From the NCBI GenBank assembly GCA_030686995.1, contig CM060685.1, positions 27,853,204 through 27,917,203 of the forward strand: a stretch of DNA of 64,000 bases, in the 5' to 3' direction. The notes under the pieces were generated by a model that worked only from the letters and a program-made list of their open reading frames with translations, was not told the DNA's origin and did no database searches. The DNA comes from Artemisia argyi (taxonomy: Eukaryota > Streptophyta > Magnoliopsida > Asterales > Asteraceae). Positions 49,361-59,488 of this stretch are shown piece after piece. Both the position numbers and the translations under genes were made by a program. Numbering within the stretch: position 1 is the stretch's first letter; each line of letters begins with the position of its first letter.

Positions 49361-49743
49361 TATAATGTAATGGGAACCGATAATTAAATATACTATCCAA
49401 GTATGCATTTTGTTTTTATTTTTCGTTATGCAATATGACGCCAAAATTTTATCTTATATTCAATTAACACCCTACTAACTTATATAGAATCACAAAATTT
49501 ATTGCAATTTACATTGTTGATCTATTATAAAATCAATTGTGCTATGTTTATTTTTTTTTAAGAAATTTCTTAAAACAATCCGGCCATCGGCCGGGCCTGA
49601 AAGCTAGTAAAGAATATGATGAAGGATTTTTATTAATTTTATTTTGATACGATGGATAGATACAGTTGATTGGGCGTGTCTAGTCATAAAAACATATATA
49701 CTTCTCTTGTAAGTATATATATTTTTCTTGTTAATTATTAATC

Positions 49744-49959
49744 TTATGTAAAAAGATCTAATTTGTTCTTTACTCCAAAAATTCGCAGATGTTCAAGTCT
49801 TTCATGCTCGATGTCTTGTTCCTGCTCGGAAACCATTTGTAAGAAGGATTTTTGGTTGTAGGCCAACCCGACTTCCCACTCCATCCTGGCGTTCCAACCG
49901 CCCAATCCCCTCCCTACTAATCTAATGGTCCGCAATGTTAATCTTCTTTTTAACAGCAC
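49744..49959 (-). pseudogene. Unidentified conserved segment of the repeat unit, copy 2
   Basis: Encodes WNARMEWEVGLAYNQKSFLQ and IEHERLEHLRIFGVKNKLD, homologous to the segment at 38477-38710. It lies directly downstream of the Helitron insertion in the same position of the segmental unit. Confidence 0.35.
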
Positions 49960-50159
49960 TTATGATACCTACACAATAGTCATATACTCAATTACTCACA
50001 AGGGGCTTTACTCCTGTTACATCATGTATCACCATCAACCACAGTCCACATAGCTAGCCTAAAACATAAGCAAAGTCATTGTCTTAAACATAAGCAAAGT
50101 CATTGTCTTACACATCAGCAATATACTTGATGCATTGCTAGAAAATGAAAAATAAAATG

Positions 50160-50545
50160 TAAACATATCTCATTTTACATTCATAAGTACATTCATATTA
50201 AGCAATTCTTGCCGACACGTATGTGCAAACTTAAACACACATCGGCCACAAACACAAACACACTTGCAAACAACATACACGTACACCTTAGCAACCCGTG
50301 CCCACCCATTGCCACACAACCCTTGAAAAGGAAACCCACAAAGCCGTGCCTTCAAACACGACTAGCATAACTCCAGCCATTCCATAATCAGCTCATTAAG
50401 TACAAGTACCAACTATTCCTCATACATACGAAACCCACAACCAACGTGGCCTTCGATATTATGAATTAGAAATGCGTATATGTCTCACATAAACCCCATG
50501 GGTGCGGATTGAGCACCTTTTAATGCATAACAGCTAGTTGTTGGT
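50160..50545 (-). pseudogene. RING-H2 gene relic, copy 4 (truncated)
   Basis: Contains the anchor gattgagcaccttttaatgc and the aacgtggccttcgatattatg block of the relic, but lacks the block encoding YQLMELFEALFF. Upstream at 50170-50355 it shares the CA-rich segment with copy 2 (39050-39180). Confidence 0.45.
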
Positions 50546-50739
50546 AGATGTATTGTGAAACTTGTGGGTGCATGGTAGTCTTGTGTAAACACACATACAT
50601 GTAAAAATAAAACTTCATATTAATCAATTCTCACCTACACCTGCAAAATTAAACACAACTTAGCTACCGTGATTACCCGTTGCCACACGAACCTTGATAA
50701 ATAAACCCACGAAACCGCGCCTCAACACTTTTCCACGAC

Positions 50740-50985
50740 CAACATAACACATCATAACTCCAAGCCTTCAACCATTCGATAATCAACTCGTAAAGTAGAA
50801 GCACCATCCATTCCTTATACATGTTTACTCACTTTTGGAAAAAAGAGCTTCGAGTAACTCTATGAGCTGGTAAACCCACAACCAACGCGTTCTTCGATAA
50901 TATACATTAGACATGCATATATGTGTAACTTAAACCTCATGGGTGCAGATTGAGCACCTTTCATTGCATAACAGCCACTATAACA
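50740..50985 (-). pseudogene. RING-H2 gene relic, copy 5
   Basis: Contains all relic blocks: gaaaaaagagcttcgagtaa, tatgagctggtaaacccaca, ataatatacattagacatgc and gattgagcacctttcattgc. Its reading frame is broken. Module D follows 27 bp away on the plus strand. Confidence 0.5.
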
Positions 50986-51011
50986 TAATAAGTTCATAAC
51001 ATAATTTTGAC

Positions 51012-51063
51012 ATCCCACATCGCATTCTGATGGAAAGTAGCTTGTGGGAGGTGGTTATAAATA
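51012..51063 (+). promoter_or_regulatory. snRNA-type promoter module, copy D
   Basis: The USE atcccacatcg (51012-51022) and tataaata (51056-51063) are both perfect, separated by 33 nt. This is one of the two best-preserved copies, with A. I could not find a convincing plant snRNA 3' box downstream. Confidence 0.6.
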
Positions 51064-52489
51064 AGGAGGGAAGGATACACTTTGAACTAGGCATGTTATA
51101 TTCCTTAAAAGCCAATGGTCAACTTATTGTTGCTTGCAAGCTTATGATTTGAGTTTTCTAATTTTGCAAGTGAATTTTTTGGTCATTGGTTTTTATATTA
51201 TTTGACAAGCTTACAATTTTATATTTAAAGTTTTCAAAACCTAAACTCCGATTGTAAGAAGAGATTGGATTTGAGATCACATCCATCCAGTGAGGACGAG
51301 GATGTTTACTTCTATTATAAATCCAGGAGTGAGACAGATTTTGTAGTGTCTCTCTTGATGGTTGTGGGTCGAAACAAACTCGATGTTTATAAAACCAAAT
51401 GACCGGAAACATGGTTTGATTACCTCATCAAAGTATGTATTGATTTACCAAACTCATACTTCACTATATCTACTTGTGAAAAAGTGAGCTTTAGGACAAC
51501 TAAACCAAGCCATCCAAGTTTTATGGGTAGTCGGTTGTTAAGTTCAAGTTGTATTGTCAATGTTATTTTATTTTGTTTGTCACTTAAATCGACTTTAAGT
51601 CATGATAGCATTTTCCAACGCGATTTACATGATTGTACTTTTTGAATTCAATACAAATTCTGAAACGTGATTGTACATGGTTGATTTTAAAAGGGGATAA
51701 ATAAGGACGTACGGGGCTTTAGTTTGGCTTTCTTTTGAGTATTTTTTATGGGCATTTTTGGGTGTATTTTTTACTCGTAACTTACAGTTTATTAATTTTG
51801 GGCATTTCTGGTTAGTTAGGATAAAGAACATGATGAAGGATTTTTATTAATTTTATTTTGATATGATGGAGAGATACAATTTTGTCTTTCTTTAAGTAGT
51901 ATGACCATTTTATCTTTCAAATTACATAAATGGTCCTTGTGGGTTTGCGAAAATCGCATCCACTGTCCATAAGCTAAATTACATAAATGGTCCGTGTCGT
52001 TTGGAGAAAATTGCGTCCACCGTCCCTATATCTTTTCGAATTTTTTTCCAATTTTTTTTCGATTTTTTTTTTCAAATTGTTTTCTGAATAACTTTTTTTA
52101 GATTTTTTTTTTCGTGATATGTGAAAAAAAAAATTGAATTTCTTTTTTGTAGTATTTTCTAATAAATTTTTTTTTAGATAAAAAAAATCACTTGTGACAA
52201 AGAAACAATAGTGAATAAAAATCAGGTAAAAACGTACTAAAACGTATAAAAACGTAGAAAAAAACGTAACGGGTCCAAAACATAAGCAAAGTCATTGTCT
52301 TGATCATCATAATATGGTTTTCGCATTGCTAGAATATGAAATTTATAAATACACTTGCAAACTCAAACACACATCGGCCACACACAAATATACTTGCAAA
52401 CAACATACACGCCTTAACAACCCGCGCCCACCCGTTCCCACACAATCTGACCTTAAAAAGGAAACCTACGAAGCAATTCAACACCCAGG

Positions 52490-52800
52490 ATTAGCATAAC
52501 TTCATCCATTCGATAATCAGCTCATCAAGTACAAGTACCAACCATTCCTCATGCATGCTCAATTACTCACTTTTGAAAATCAGAGCTTCGAATAATTCCA
52601 TCAGCTATACCCACAACCAACGTGGTGTTCGATAATATGCATTAGAAACGCGTATATGTTTCACAGAAACCACATGGGTGCGGATTGAGCATCTTTTATT
52701 GCGTAACAGCCGGTTGTTGGTAGATGTATGATGGAACTTGTGGGTGCATGGTAGTCATGTGATCATGTTGCCACCACATTCATTGTTTATGCAGTATTTG
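52490..52800 (-). pseudogene. RING-H2 gene relic, copy 6
   Basis: Carries the blocks tcataatcagctc-like, tcagagcttcgaataattcc, atgggtgcggattgagcatc and the cttgtgggtgcatggtagtc block also seen in copies 2 and 4. Frames are disrupted. It is not followed by a recognisable USE/TATA module. Confidence 0.45.
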
Positions 52801-52924
52801 CAAGCAGTAGCTGTGGTTGACAGACTAGAACTTTGTGAGATTGATTGTTTACGGTCATGCTCCTCCATTATCATTTTTCTGACTTGGTTAATAAGGTTGG
52901 ATGAGTTTTATAAAGGTGTTTAAG

Positions 52925-53630
52925 TAATGGTTAGCATTTATAACTTGTGCTTATTATATATTGACATAGATATTCCTTTCCACATGTGCAAGTAACATAT
53001 TCCAAAAAATTTCCTTCGTTGACCAAAATATTTGAGAAGAAATTTTTATAGGAGTTAGTACTTCAGCGTCACCTCAACTTTCTTTATTTACAACAAACTT
53101 AATGTTATAAAACAACTCAACTTCATCACTCAAATATAACCAACACAAACAAATTAAATCACTCGCTCAACTCATTTTTGGGCTCACACAACTCTTCCAC
53201 TACGACTCGGTCTTGGGGATGACCGAGTCCTTCATTTTCTGCCTCCAAGACGCGTCGAGATGGGGTCGACGTAATAACGAGCACACGTCTAAGATGCCTC
53301 CACCTCAGCACTTGATGCGTTCTTATTTAATTACTTATTACTGCTAGTGGAAGATCTGAGATACGGGGTTAGGACATTATGAAAAGAATTCAATAGACGA
53401 TATGTTCCGGAACAAACCTAAAAAAGGGTTGTCACAAAAATTAAAACTTTTATAATAACAAAAGAAAGACAAAATTTTAAAAAATCATTGGAAAAAATGT
53501 ACAATTTTTTTTCGTTCTTCACTCCGACCAGCTTCTTTTTGTTTATTAATTAAGTCTAGAACTGATGAATAACTTTTTAGGTTTCTCTTAATCAAATTAT
53601 GTGGTAAATAAAAATTTAGCATTCTAAAAA
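52925..53630. other. No recognised feature
   Basis: Sequence unlike the segmental unit, with a short GC-richer patch near 53160-53320 and no coding signal. It may be an insertion, but I see no termini. Confidence 0.4.
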
Positions 53631-53982
53631 CTAGTTATAATGCCCGCGCACGCACGGGTTTTTTAAAATTTTTTGAATCATATATTTTTATTTATTAAAA
53701 AATAAGTAATTTAATCTTTGTTTTGTTTAATTGATTTATGATGTTTAATTATAGTTTTTTATTATTAAATATAATTATTTAAAACTTTTAGTCATATTAT
53801 TAATTGCATCTTATCTATATTTTTTGTGTTTATCTTCTACTTGTGTTATGGATAAATATAAGATGTTACCTAATAAGAAAATAATCTTTTTTTTTAAATA
53901 AAATTATTACTAAATAAGGTATGAATGCATTTTTTTAAATGAAAAATTCCCATAGGGGTTTTGTTTTATTATATAAAAAATT
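53631..53982 (-). mobile_element. Small non-autonomous Helitron, ~350 bp
   Basis: On the minus strand it ends cccgtgcgtgcgcggg (stem), then cattata, a, CTAG and host T. Its 5' side is a tataataaaac stretch near 53960. To its right the unit spacer resumes (cgttgaatttcttaaaagtc), indicating insertion into a segmental unit. The same 3' tail (gggcattataacta) is on the element at 61119-61428. Confidence 0.65.
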
Positions 53983-54507
53983 TAGCACGTTGAATTTCTT
54001 AAAAGTCTATGTGCAACTTTTCTTTGCCTGCAAGCTTAAGACTAGTTTGTTCTATAAGTTTGCACAGAGAAAAACTTGAACATTGTCTATCGATATGTTT
54101 GACAAGCTCATAATTCTAAGTAATAAGTTAGCTAAACCTTAACTCGTCTTAAATGTTAACGTAATAAATTGATAACAAACTTTTCATGTCTATTCGATTT
54201 AGTAACTAAACATTATATTTGTTTGGCATAAACTTAAGTATTACGGAGTATTGTTCAAAGATTCGATTATTCCAAAATCTTTTATCGGTCATAATTATTT
54301 ACGAAACATTTATTTGAAGACGCAAAAAAACATGCGCTAATCAAATTTAGATTTTTACGGGACTAATGATAATTTTAGACATATTTAACTTTTTAACCTA
54401 GGTTTCACATGAGTTATTAAACGTGGATTGTAAACTAATTCGATTTTTTTTAATAAAATATTTTTTATAAAATTTTATTCGATTTTTTTTATAAAAGTAG
54501 AAAAACG

Positions 54508-54531
54508 AAAAAAAAAAAAAAAAAAAAAAAA
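54508..54531 (+). repeat. Poly-A run
   Basis: About 24 A residues in an AT-rich, non-coding stretch (53983-55150). The stretch otherwise contains decayed spacer sequence up to about 54120. Confidence 0.8.
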
Positions 54532-55145
54532 CGTCAAAAATGGACCAAAACGTGTAAACACGGGCGAAAAAGTGAAAATAAAGTCAAGGGTCTAAAGGTG
54601 AAAGTCAACCCAAACGACAAGGACCATTATTGTAACTTTTATAACTGAAATAAAGTTAAAGGATGACTGGAGAAAACAGACGCAAACCACAGGGACCAAT
54701 AATGTATGTTTTTTTAAATGTTTACCTACAAACCGGTCAAACAGGTAAAAATCCGGTCAACATTACGTATCTTTAGCCAAGTTTGAAAGTTTGTTAGCGA
54801 TACACGGATTATCTTTTGTAGGTTACGTATTTCGGTACTTTTGAGAAAGTATGTTGCGTATCTACAAACTTAGTTCTTTCTTTAACATTTCATTATGTAA
54901 ATAAGTAAACGATAAAAAGATGTTTGGTGTAAAGTATGTGTGTATGACTTTTTATGTTGCATACAAACACCTAATATTCAAATTACTTGTTTGTAATATA
55001 TGTTTCTTAACAAGAAATACTTGCGGTCGAGTAGTCAATTTATACGTTATGCCTACGTAATTTTACACATTATGACTTTAAGAGCTGATTGTTATTGGAA
55101 TGTAGGAATAAAGTAGGATCATGTAACACTATATACTAAATATAG

Positions 55146-55153
<8 letters not shown>

Positions 55154-55225
<72 letters not shown>
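55154..55225. repeat. (TA)n microsatellite, ~72 bp
   Basis: An uninterrupted TA run next to cacaagtatagaaccggttc. It has no coding potential. Confidence 0.95.
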
Positions 55226-55228
<3 letters not shown>

Positions 55229-55353
55229 AGTATAGAACCGGTTCGACCCGGCGGTTCAACCAGTTGAACCTGTGATCCGACAACTAAACCGGGTCAATAA
55301 AAAACCGGGTTTTAAAACATTGCTATATTGTAGGTCTCCTTGAAATGACTAGA

Positions 55354-55795
55354 CCCCCCCCCCCCCCCCCCCCCCTTTAAAATCTGTTTTTTATGTATTA
55401 AACAAAAGAAGTAAAGAACACAACCATATTAAATTAAACATACCAATCAACTATATCTCTGTCATATCAAAATAAAATTATAAAAATCCTTCGTCATGTT
55501 TTTTATCCTAACCAACATCAAGTCGTGTAAGTTACGCGTCAAACAAGCCATGAATATACCAATAAAAAAAAGACTTAAAAGAATGCCAAACTAAGGTCCC
55601 GTTCTTATTTATCACCTTTAACGTCAACCATATACCGTTAGATTTCATAATTTGGATTGAACTCAAAGGCTACATGTAAATCGCATCGAAAAATACTTTC
55701 ACAACTTAAAGTCGATGTAAATGACAAAACAATGAATTACTCTTACAACACAACTTAAAATTACACACTGAATACCCCCCCCCCCCCCCCCCCCC
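55354..55795 (-). repeat. Inverted spacer copy bounded by poly-C runs
   Basis: Bases 55440-55735 are the unit spacer in opposite orientation: read on the minus strand they give the gtcatttacatcgactttaa, gatttacatgta, tttggctt and ggttaggataaaa blocks in the usual order. Poly-C runs lie on both sides (55354-55375, 55775-55795). This is the only clearly inverted piece of the segmental repeat. Confidence 0.7.
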
Positions 55796-56075
55796 ACTTG
55801 CGATGCGTCCTCAACCCCAAAAAAAGCACAAGTGAGTCGTAAACACGACCGACTAATTTCTTCTTTGTTCTGTGTGGTTATTTTTTTTTTTTATTTTTTT
55901 TTTTTTTTTTTTTTGTATATTTGTATTTAAGTGAGCCATCGGTCTTGTTATTACACAAAGTTGATCAGGTAATTGTTATATAGAGACAAAGCTAATGTGA
56001 GAGTTGTGTCATTGACATTTGACGGTCACCATTACATCTAGCCGTACAACTAGCAGGTATTATTGTGAGCTTGTC

Positions 56076-56261
56076 ACAACCAACATAACTCATAACTCCA
56101 AGTCTTCAATCTTTTCGATAATCAACTATTAAGTACAAGCACCACCAATTCCTTATGCATGATCACCCACTTTTGGAGACAATAGCTTCGAGTAACTCTA
56201 TCAGCTAGTAAACCCACTACTTGGAGTTATGAGTTGTGCTCATGTCGCCACCACATTCATT
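56076..56261 (-). pseudogene. RING-H2 gene relic, copy 7
   Basis: Holds gtcttcaatc...ataatcaacta, ggagacaatagcttcgagta and tctatcagctagtaaaccca blocks of the relic family, then joins a duplicated actacttggagttatgag and the ccaccacattcattgttcatg block. The solo LTR at 56267 splits it from its continuation at 57001. Confidence 0.45.
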
Positions 56262-56266
56262 GTTCA

Positions 56267-56995
56267 TGTTAAATATACGTATATATATTAATGTGTAAAT
56301 GTCTAGTATCGAACCCGAGACCTCGGGATTGCACACATTACAAATGAGTATTAAGGAAAAATAATAAATGTTTTGTTATATTTATTATTAGACACGAGAT
56401 GTTAACGACCGTTAGTACTTAACGGAAAAAGGGACTAACGACCGTTAGACGAAAAAGAGAAAAAGGGTATTTATGTAATTTGGTAACCAAAGAAGGGTCT
56501 AGAACCCCCCCCCCCTCCTTGGGTTGGATCGGCCGAGCATCACAAAGGGGGTGCCAAAACCCTAGCTTGGTCCCAAAGCTATCCAAATCCTATAAATACA
56601 AATCATAGGGTAATTTTTTTCATAACTTTTGTGCACACAATTATCCCTAACTTTTTCTCTCCTCTCTTTGGCTCTCAAAACCGGTCGAACACCCCTAAGC
56701 AATTAGGGTTTCGATTTTTGGTGATCAAAAATATTTTCTTGTGTAGTTACTTGCATAACCTTAATACGGTTTAATTTGTGTGTACAAGAACGAGGTAATA
56801 ACTCACTATAGTTATTATCAAGAGATCAATAAACAAAACGGTAAGGGGTTTATCATAGATCTATAATTACACAAGATCAAGATTTATTGAAGTGCTAAAA
56901 CGTATGTTCCGATTTATGTTTTAGTTAATCTTTGTATGTGTTATTCTTGATCCTAGCTTCCGCAATATGTGTACTATGATTGTATAATTCTAACA
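56267..56995 (+). mobile_element. Solo Copia-type LTR, 729 bp, TSD GTTCA
   Basis: It begins TGTTAAATAT and ends ATTCTAACA, with GTTCA at 56262-56266 and 56996-57000. A TATA-like tcctataaataca stretch near 56590 marks a possible promoter. The conserved cgagacctcgggattgcaca block is shared with the LTR at 63102-63882, which is the same family in opposite orientation. There is no internal region, so it is a solo LTR, and it splits a relic of the segmental unit. Confidence 0.9.
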
Positions 56996-57071
56996 GTTCA
57001 TGTTGTATTTGCAAATCACTAGCTAGAACATCATAAATAAACACACATACATGTAAACATAAAATTTCATA

Positions 57072-57440
57072 TTAATCAATTCTCACCAACACTTGCAAAA
57101 TTAAATACACCTTAGCTATCGTGACTACTCGTTTCCATACGAACCTTGATATATAAACCCATGAAACCGCGCCTTCAACACCTCTCAACGACCAACATAA
57201 CTCATAACTCCATGTCTTCAGAAATTCGTTAATCAACTCGTGAAGTACAAGCACCATCCATTCCATATACATGATCACTCACTTTTGGAAAAAAGAGCTT
57301 CCAGTAACTCTATCAGCCAGTAAACCCACAGCCAGGGCGACTTCGATAATATGCGTTAGACACGCATATATGTCTAACTTAAACCTCATGGGTTCGGATT
57401 GAGCACCTTTCATTGCATAAGTGCAAGTATAACCTCAAAC
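57072..57440 (-). pseudogene. RING-H2 gene relic, copy 8
   Basis: All relic blocks are present: tctctcaacgacc, gaaaaaagagcttccagtaa, ctatcagccagtaaaccca, ataatatgcgttagacacgc and gattgagcacctttcattgc. Frames on the minus strand are broken into short stretches (57072-57278, 57379-57567). Confidence 0.5.
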
Positions 57441-57451
57441 ATACTTTTTGC

Positions 57452-57500
57452 ATCCCACGTCGCACTTTGAAGGAAAGTAGCTTGTGAGAGGTTATAAATA
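57452..57500 (+). promoter_or_regulatory. snRNA-type promoter module, copy E
   Basis: atcccacgtcg (one mismatch) at 57452-57462 and tataaata at 57493-57500, 30 nt apart because ggtggtt is shortened. The spacing departs from the 33 nt of the other copies. Confidence 0.45.
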
Positions 57501-57936
57501 AGGAGGGGATCGGAGGACTCAATTTGACGTAGGCATGTTGATTTCCTTTAAAGCCAATGGCCAACATTTGATTCTTGCAAACTTTTTTATTTGAGTTTTA
57601 TATATAAGTTTGCTAGCATTCAGAATGGTCGTTGGTTTTTATATCACTTGACAAGCTTACAATTTTATATAAAGAACACTATAAATTGCAACTTCATTGA
57701 AAATGTTGGTTTCTATATTATCTGACACAATTTTATACTATAAATTACAAATTGGCTTAACCCAAGCCTAACGATGCTTGGAACTAACATGAACAACACA
57801 AGAACATGGATGGGTTTTTGGCAAAGGTGATTAATTTTTTTACATACAGTTAACTGTATTATAGTTAACCAGTTCTAGTGTTTGTGCACTCACAAAGTGT
57901 CAAATATATCAGTGTGCTACAATTTGATTTTAGAGC

Positions 57937-57967
57937 ATCCCACATCGCTTTCAGATGGTTGTAAATA
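57937..57967 (+). promoter_or_regulatory. snRNA-type promoter module, copy F (degraded)
   Basis: A perfect atcccacatcg (57937-57947) is followed after only about 12 nt by tgtaaata. A deletion of roughly 20 nt removed the intervening aaagtagcttgtgggagg block. It is probably inactive as an snRNA-type promoter. Confidence 0.45.
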
Positions 57968-58205
57968 GGAAGGCAAGGATACATAATACATTTCAAAGTA
58001 AGCATATGTCAAACTTTGTAAACGCCTATGGGATACATGCATAAGCATCTCAATCCAAAATGCTAGACGTACTCATTATCTTAAAGTAGACAACTCTTTT
58101 ATATAACTCCAAAACCATATTCCAACTATTATGTCTCAAAGCAATCTTAAAAACTGATCAATCGATCTCTTTTACAATTTCCAATCAGTTCCAATTTGAA
58201 ATTGT

Positions 58206-58590
58206 ATCCAATCTTGTCATCTATCAATCTCGGTAAGAAATAGGGATTCAAACAGTTCCATCAGCTGGTATACCCACAAAAAACTTGGCTTGTGATAATT
58301 CACGTGAATTTCACGTACATTCCCTAACGACGTTGCATGGTGTCTTCCTATATATGCCAACGCTGGCTTTGCTCGAATTTTAATAGCACAGCGACAAGTT
58401 GGCAGCTTTTTTTGTGTGAAAGCCATTGGTGAATACATGCACGGTGGAAGTAATGGTGACATGGTAGTCGTTTGATCTTGTTACCGTCGTAAAGATCCTC
58501 CATGCAGACGACACAAATGGTGGTTTGTGATGGTGGTAGGAGGTATGAACACTCGTTTGTTAATTGCTTTTGTTGATCATATTTGTCCAT
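58206..58590 (-). pseudogene. RING-H2 E3 ubiquitin-ligase gene, fullest copy, broken by one base
   Basis: RING-H2 proteins bind two zincs and pass ubiquitin from an E2 to a substrate. The frame from ATG 58590 has C26, C29, C44, H46, H49, C52 and C63, spaced C-x2-C-x14-C-x-H-x2-H-x2-C-x10-C, with LPCHHYFHRACIHQWL in the centre. The last zinc ligand is out of frame: right after C63 (about 58401) one base seems missing, and the next frame reads LPTCRCAIKI and continues to 58217. A TATA-like tatataaat lies about 40 bp upstream of the ATG. The whole product would be roughly 120-125 residues, small for the family. Downstream sequence FLWVYQLMELFESLF links it to the relics at 36143-57440. Confidence 0.85.
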
Positions 58591-58869
58591 TTTGTAGTTG
58601 ACTTAATATAAATGGATGTATGTCGATTTATATATGTGTGCTTTTGAGTGTTTGTATTAGGTATGTGTGAGAGTGTGTGTATGACGTGTATATAATTTGC
58701 TTCATCATCAAGGTCTTAGATTTATATTCTTATTTTAATGACGAAGTGTATAGAAGAAACTTTAGGCGAGATCATATGTTGGCCAAGTAGAAAAATACAA
58801 CATGTTTAAAAATTAATGAATGTATCATATGGGTAACAAGCTGTCACAACACGATAATAGAACTACTTT

Positions 58870-59035
58870 CACTACACCGATAAGTGTTTTTTGTCGAGGG
58901 AGGTTCTTTAGCGACGACATATGTCGTCGCTAAAGGTGCTATGAGGCCCACAATTTCGACGTTTGCTTTTTTCAAATGGTTAACTGCGGGGCCCACACTT
59001 TTAGCAACGACATAGGTCGATGCAAAAAGAGCGGT
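58870..59035 (+). mobile_element. CACTA (En/Spm) transposon end
   Basis: It begins CACTACACCGATAAGTGTTT, preceded by ttt. It carries the typical subterminal palindrome tttagcgacgacatatgtcg/tcgctaaa and a later ttagcaacgacataggtcg. No matching right terminus or transposase was found, so it is a fragment or a very short derivative. Confidence 0.7.
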
Positions 59036-59488
59036 CGTTTTTTTTTAATTATTATTATTATTATTATTTTTTGACTAAAATAAAGTGCCCGCAAAATAAG
59101 AAAAATGGTATTTGAGGTGTATTTTACTACAATGTTGGAACTTTTAAATTTCCTATCTTGAATCTTTGTCAACATATAAATTTATCAATTTGATCTTATT
59201 TTAAGCTTAATTTTATTAAGTTCAAAAGCTAGTATAGTTGATAGGATTGGAGTATTTCAAGTTTCAATAGGCTGGGTTGATATATGGCGTTAGTATAGAA
59301 ACTCAACTATGAGAAGGTGTTCGATGTGTGTTTTTACAACATGGCGTTTCCTGGTTGAAGTCCATCAATGAAAATCTTTTTCAATCGTTGCAAGTACAAT
59401 CTTTATTCAAGCTAGGGATCCAGATAAGCTAAGTGAGGAATTGCAAAAATGCGTTTGATGCACACAGACTTAATTATGTTTGGAACTT

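Larger units (their letters stand above)
42652..49607 (+). mobile_element. Non-autonomous Helitron, ~7 kb, with captured gene pieces
   Basis: The 5' end is tctactatctatataaaac. The 3' end has a perfect hairpin ccggccatcggccgg (49580-49594), then gcctgaaag, CTAG and host T. Paralogous units give empty sites: ggttaggataaagaacatgatga near 40780 and ggataaagaacatgatgaag near 51820. Here the same sequence is split into ggataaa...(element)...taaagaatatgatgaag. No Rep/helicase is encoded. The interior has exon-like pieces with splice sites from unrelated genes, as in gene-capturing Helitrons. The exact 5' boundary is uncertain by a few bases. Confidence 0.8.
35380..58590. repeat. Degenerate segmental tandem repeat (RING relic + USE/TATA module)
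   Basis: A unit of about 2.2-2.6 kb recurs, with the order: minus-strand RING-gene relic; plus-strand USE/TATA module; spacer with agattggatttgag and a following gggtcgaaacaaactcgatg block; a tttgtttgtcatttacat block; ggttaggataaagaacatgatga; ttgttctttactcc; atcatgtatcagcatcaa; and the next relic. Anchors of the relic (gattgagcaccttt and variants) are near 36352, 39388, 41750, 50510, 50955, 52685 and 57395. Units differ mostly by later insertions. All are in the same orientation except one inverted spacer copy at 55440-55735. Confidence 0.75.

Noticed and set aside
36143..57567. Functional small Cys-rich secreted proteins from the RING relic frames
   Set aside because: Cys/His-rich peptides such as those at 39016-39495 change frame between copies and lack consistent signal peptides; the conserved part is decayed RING-gene tail.
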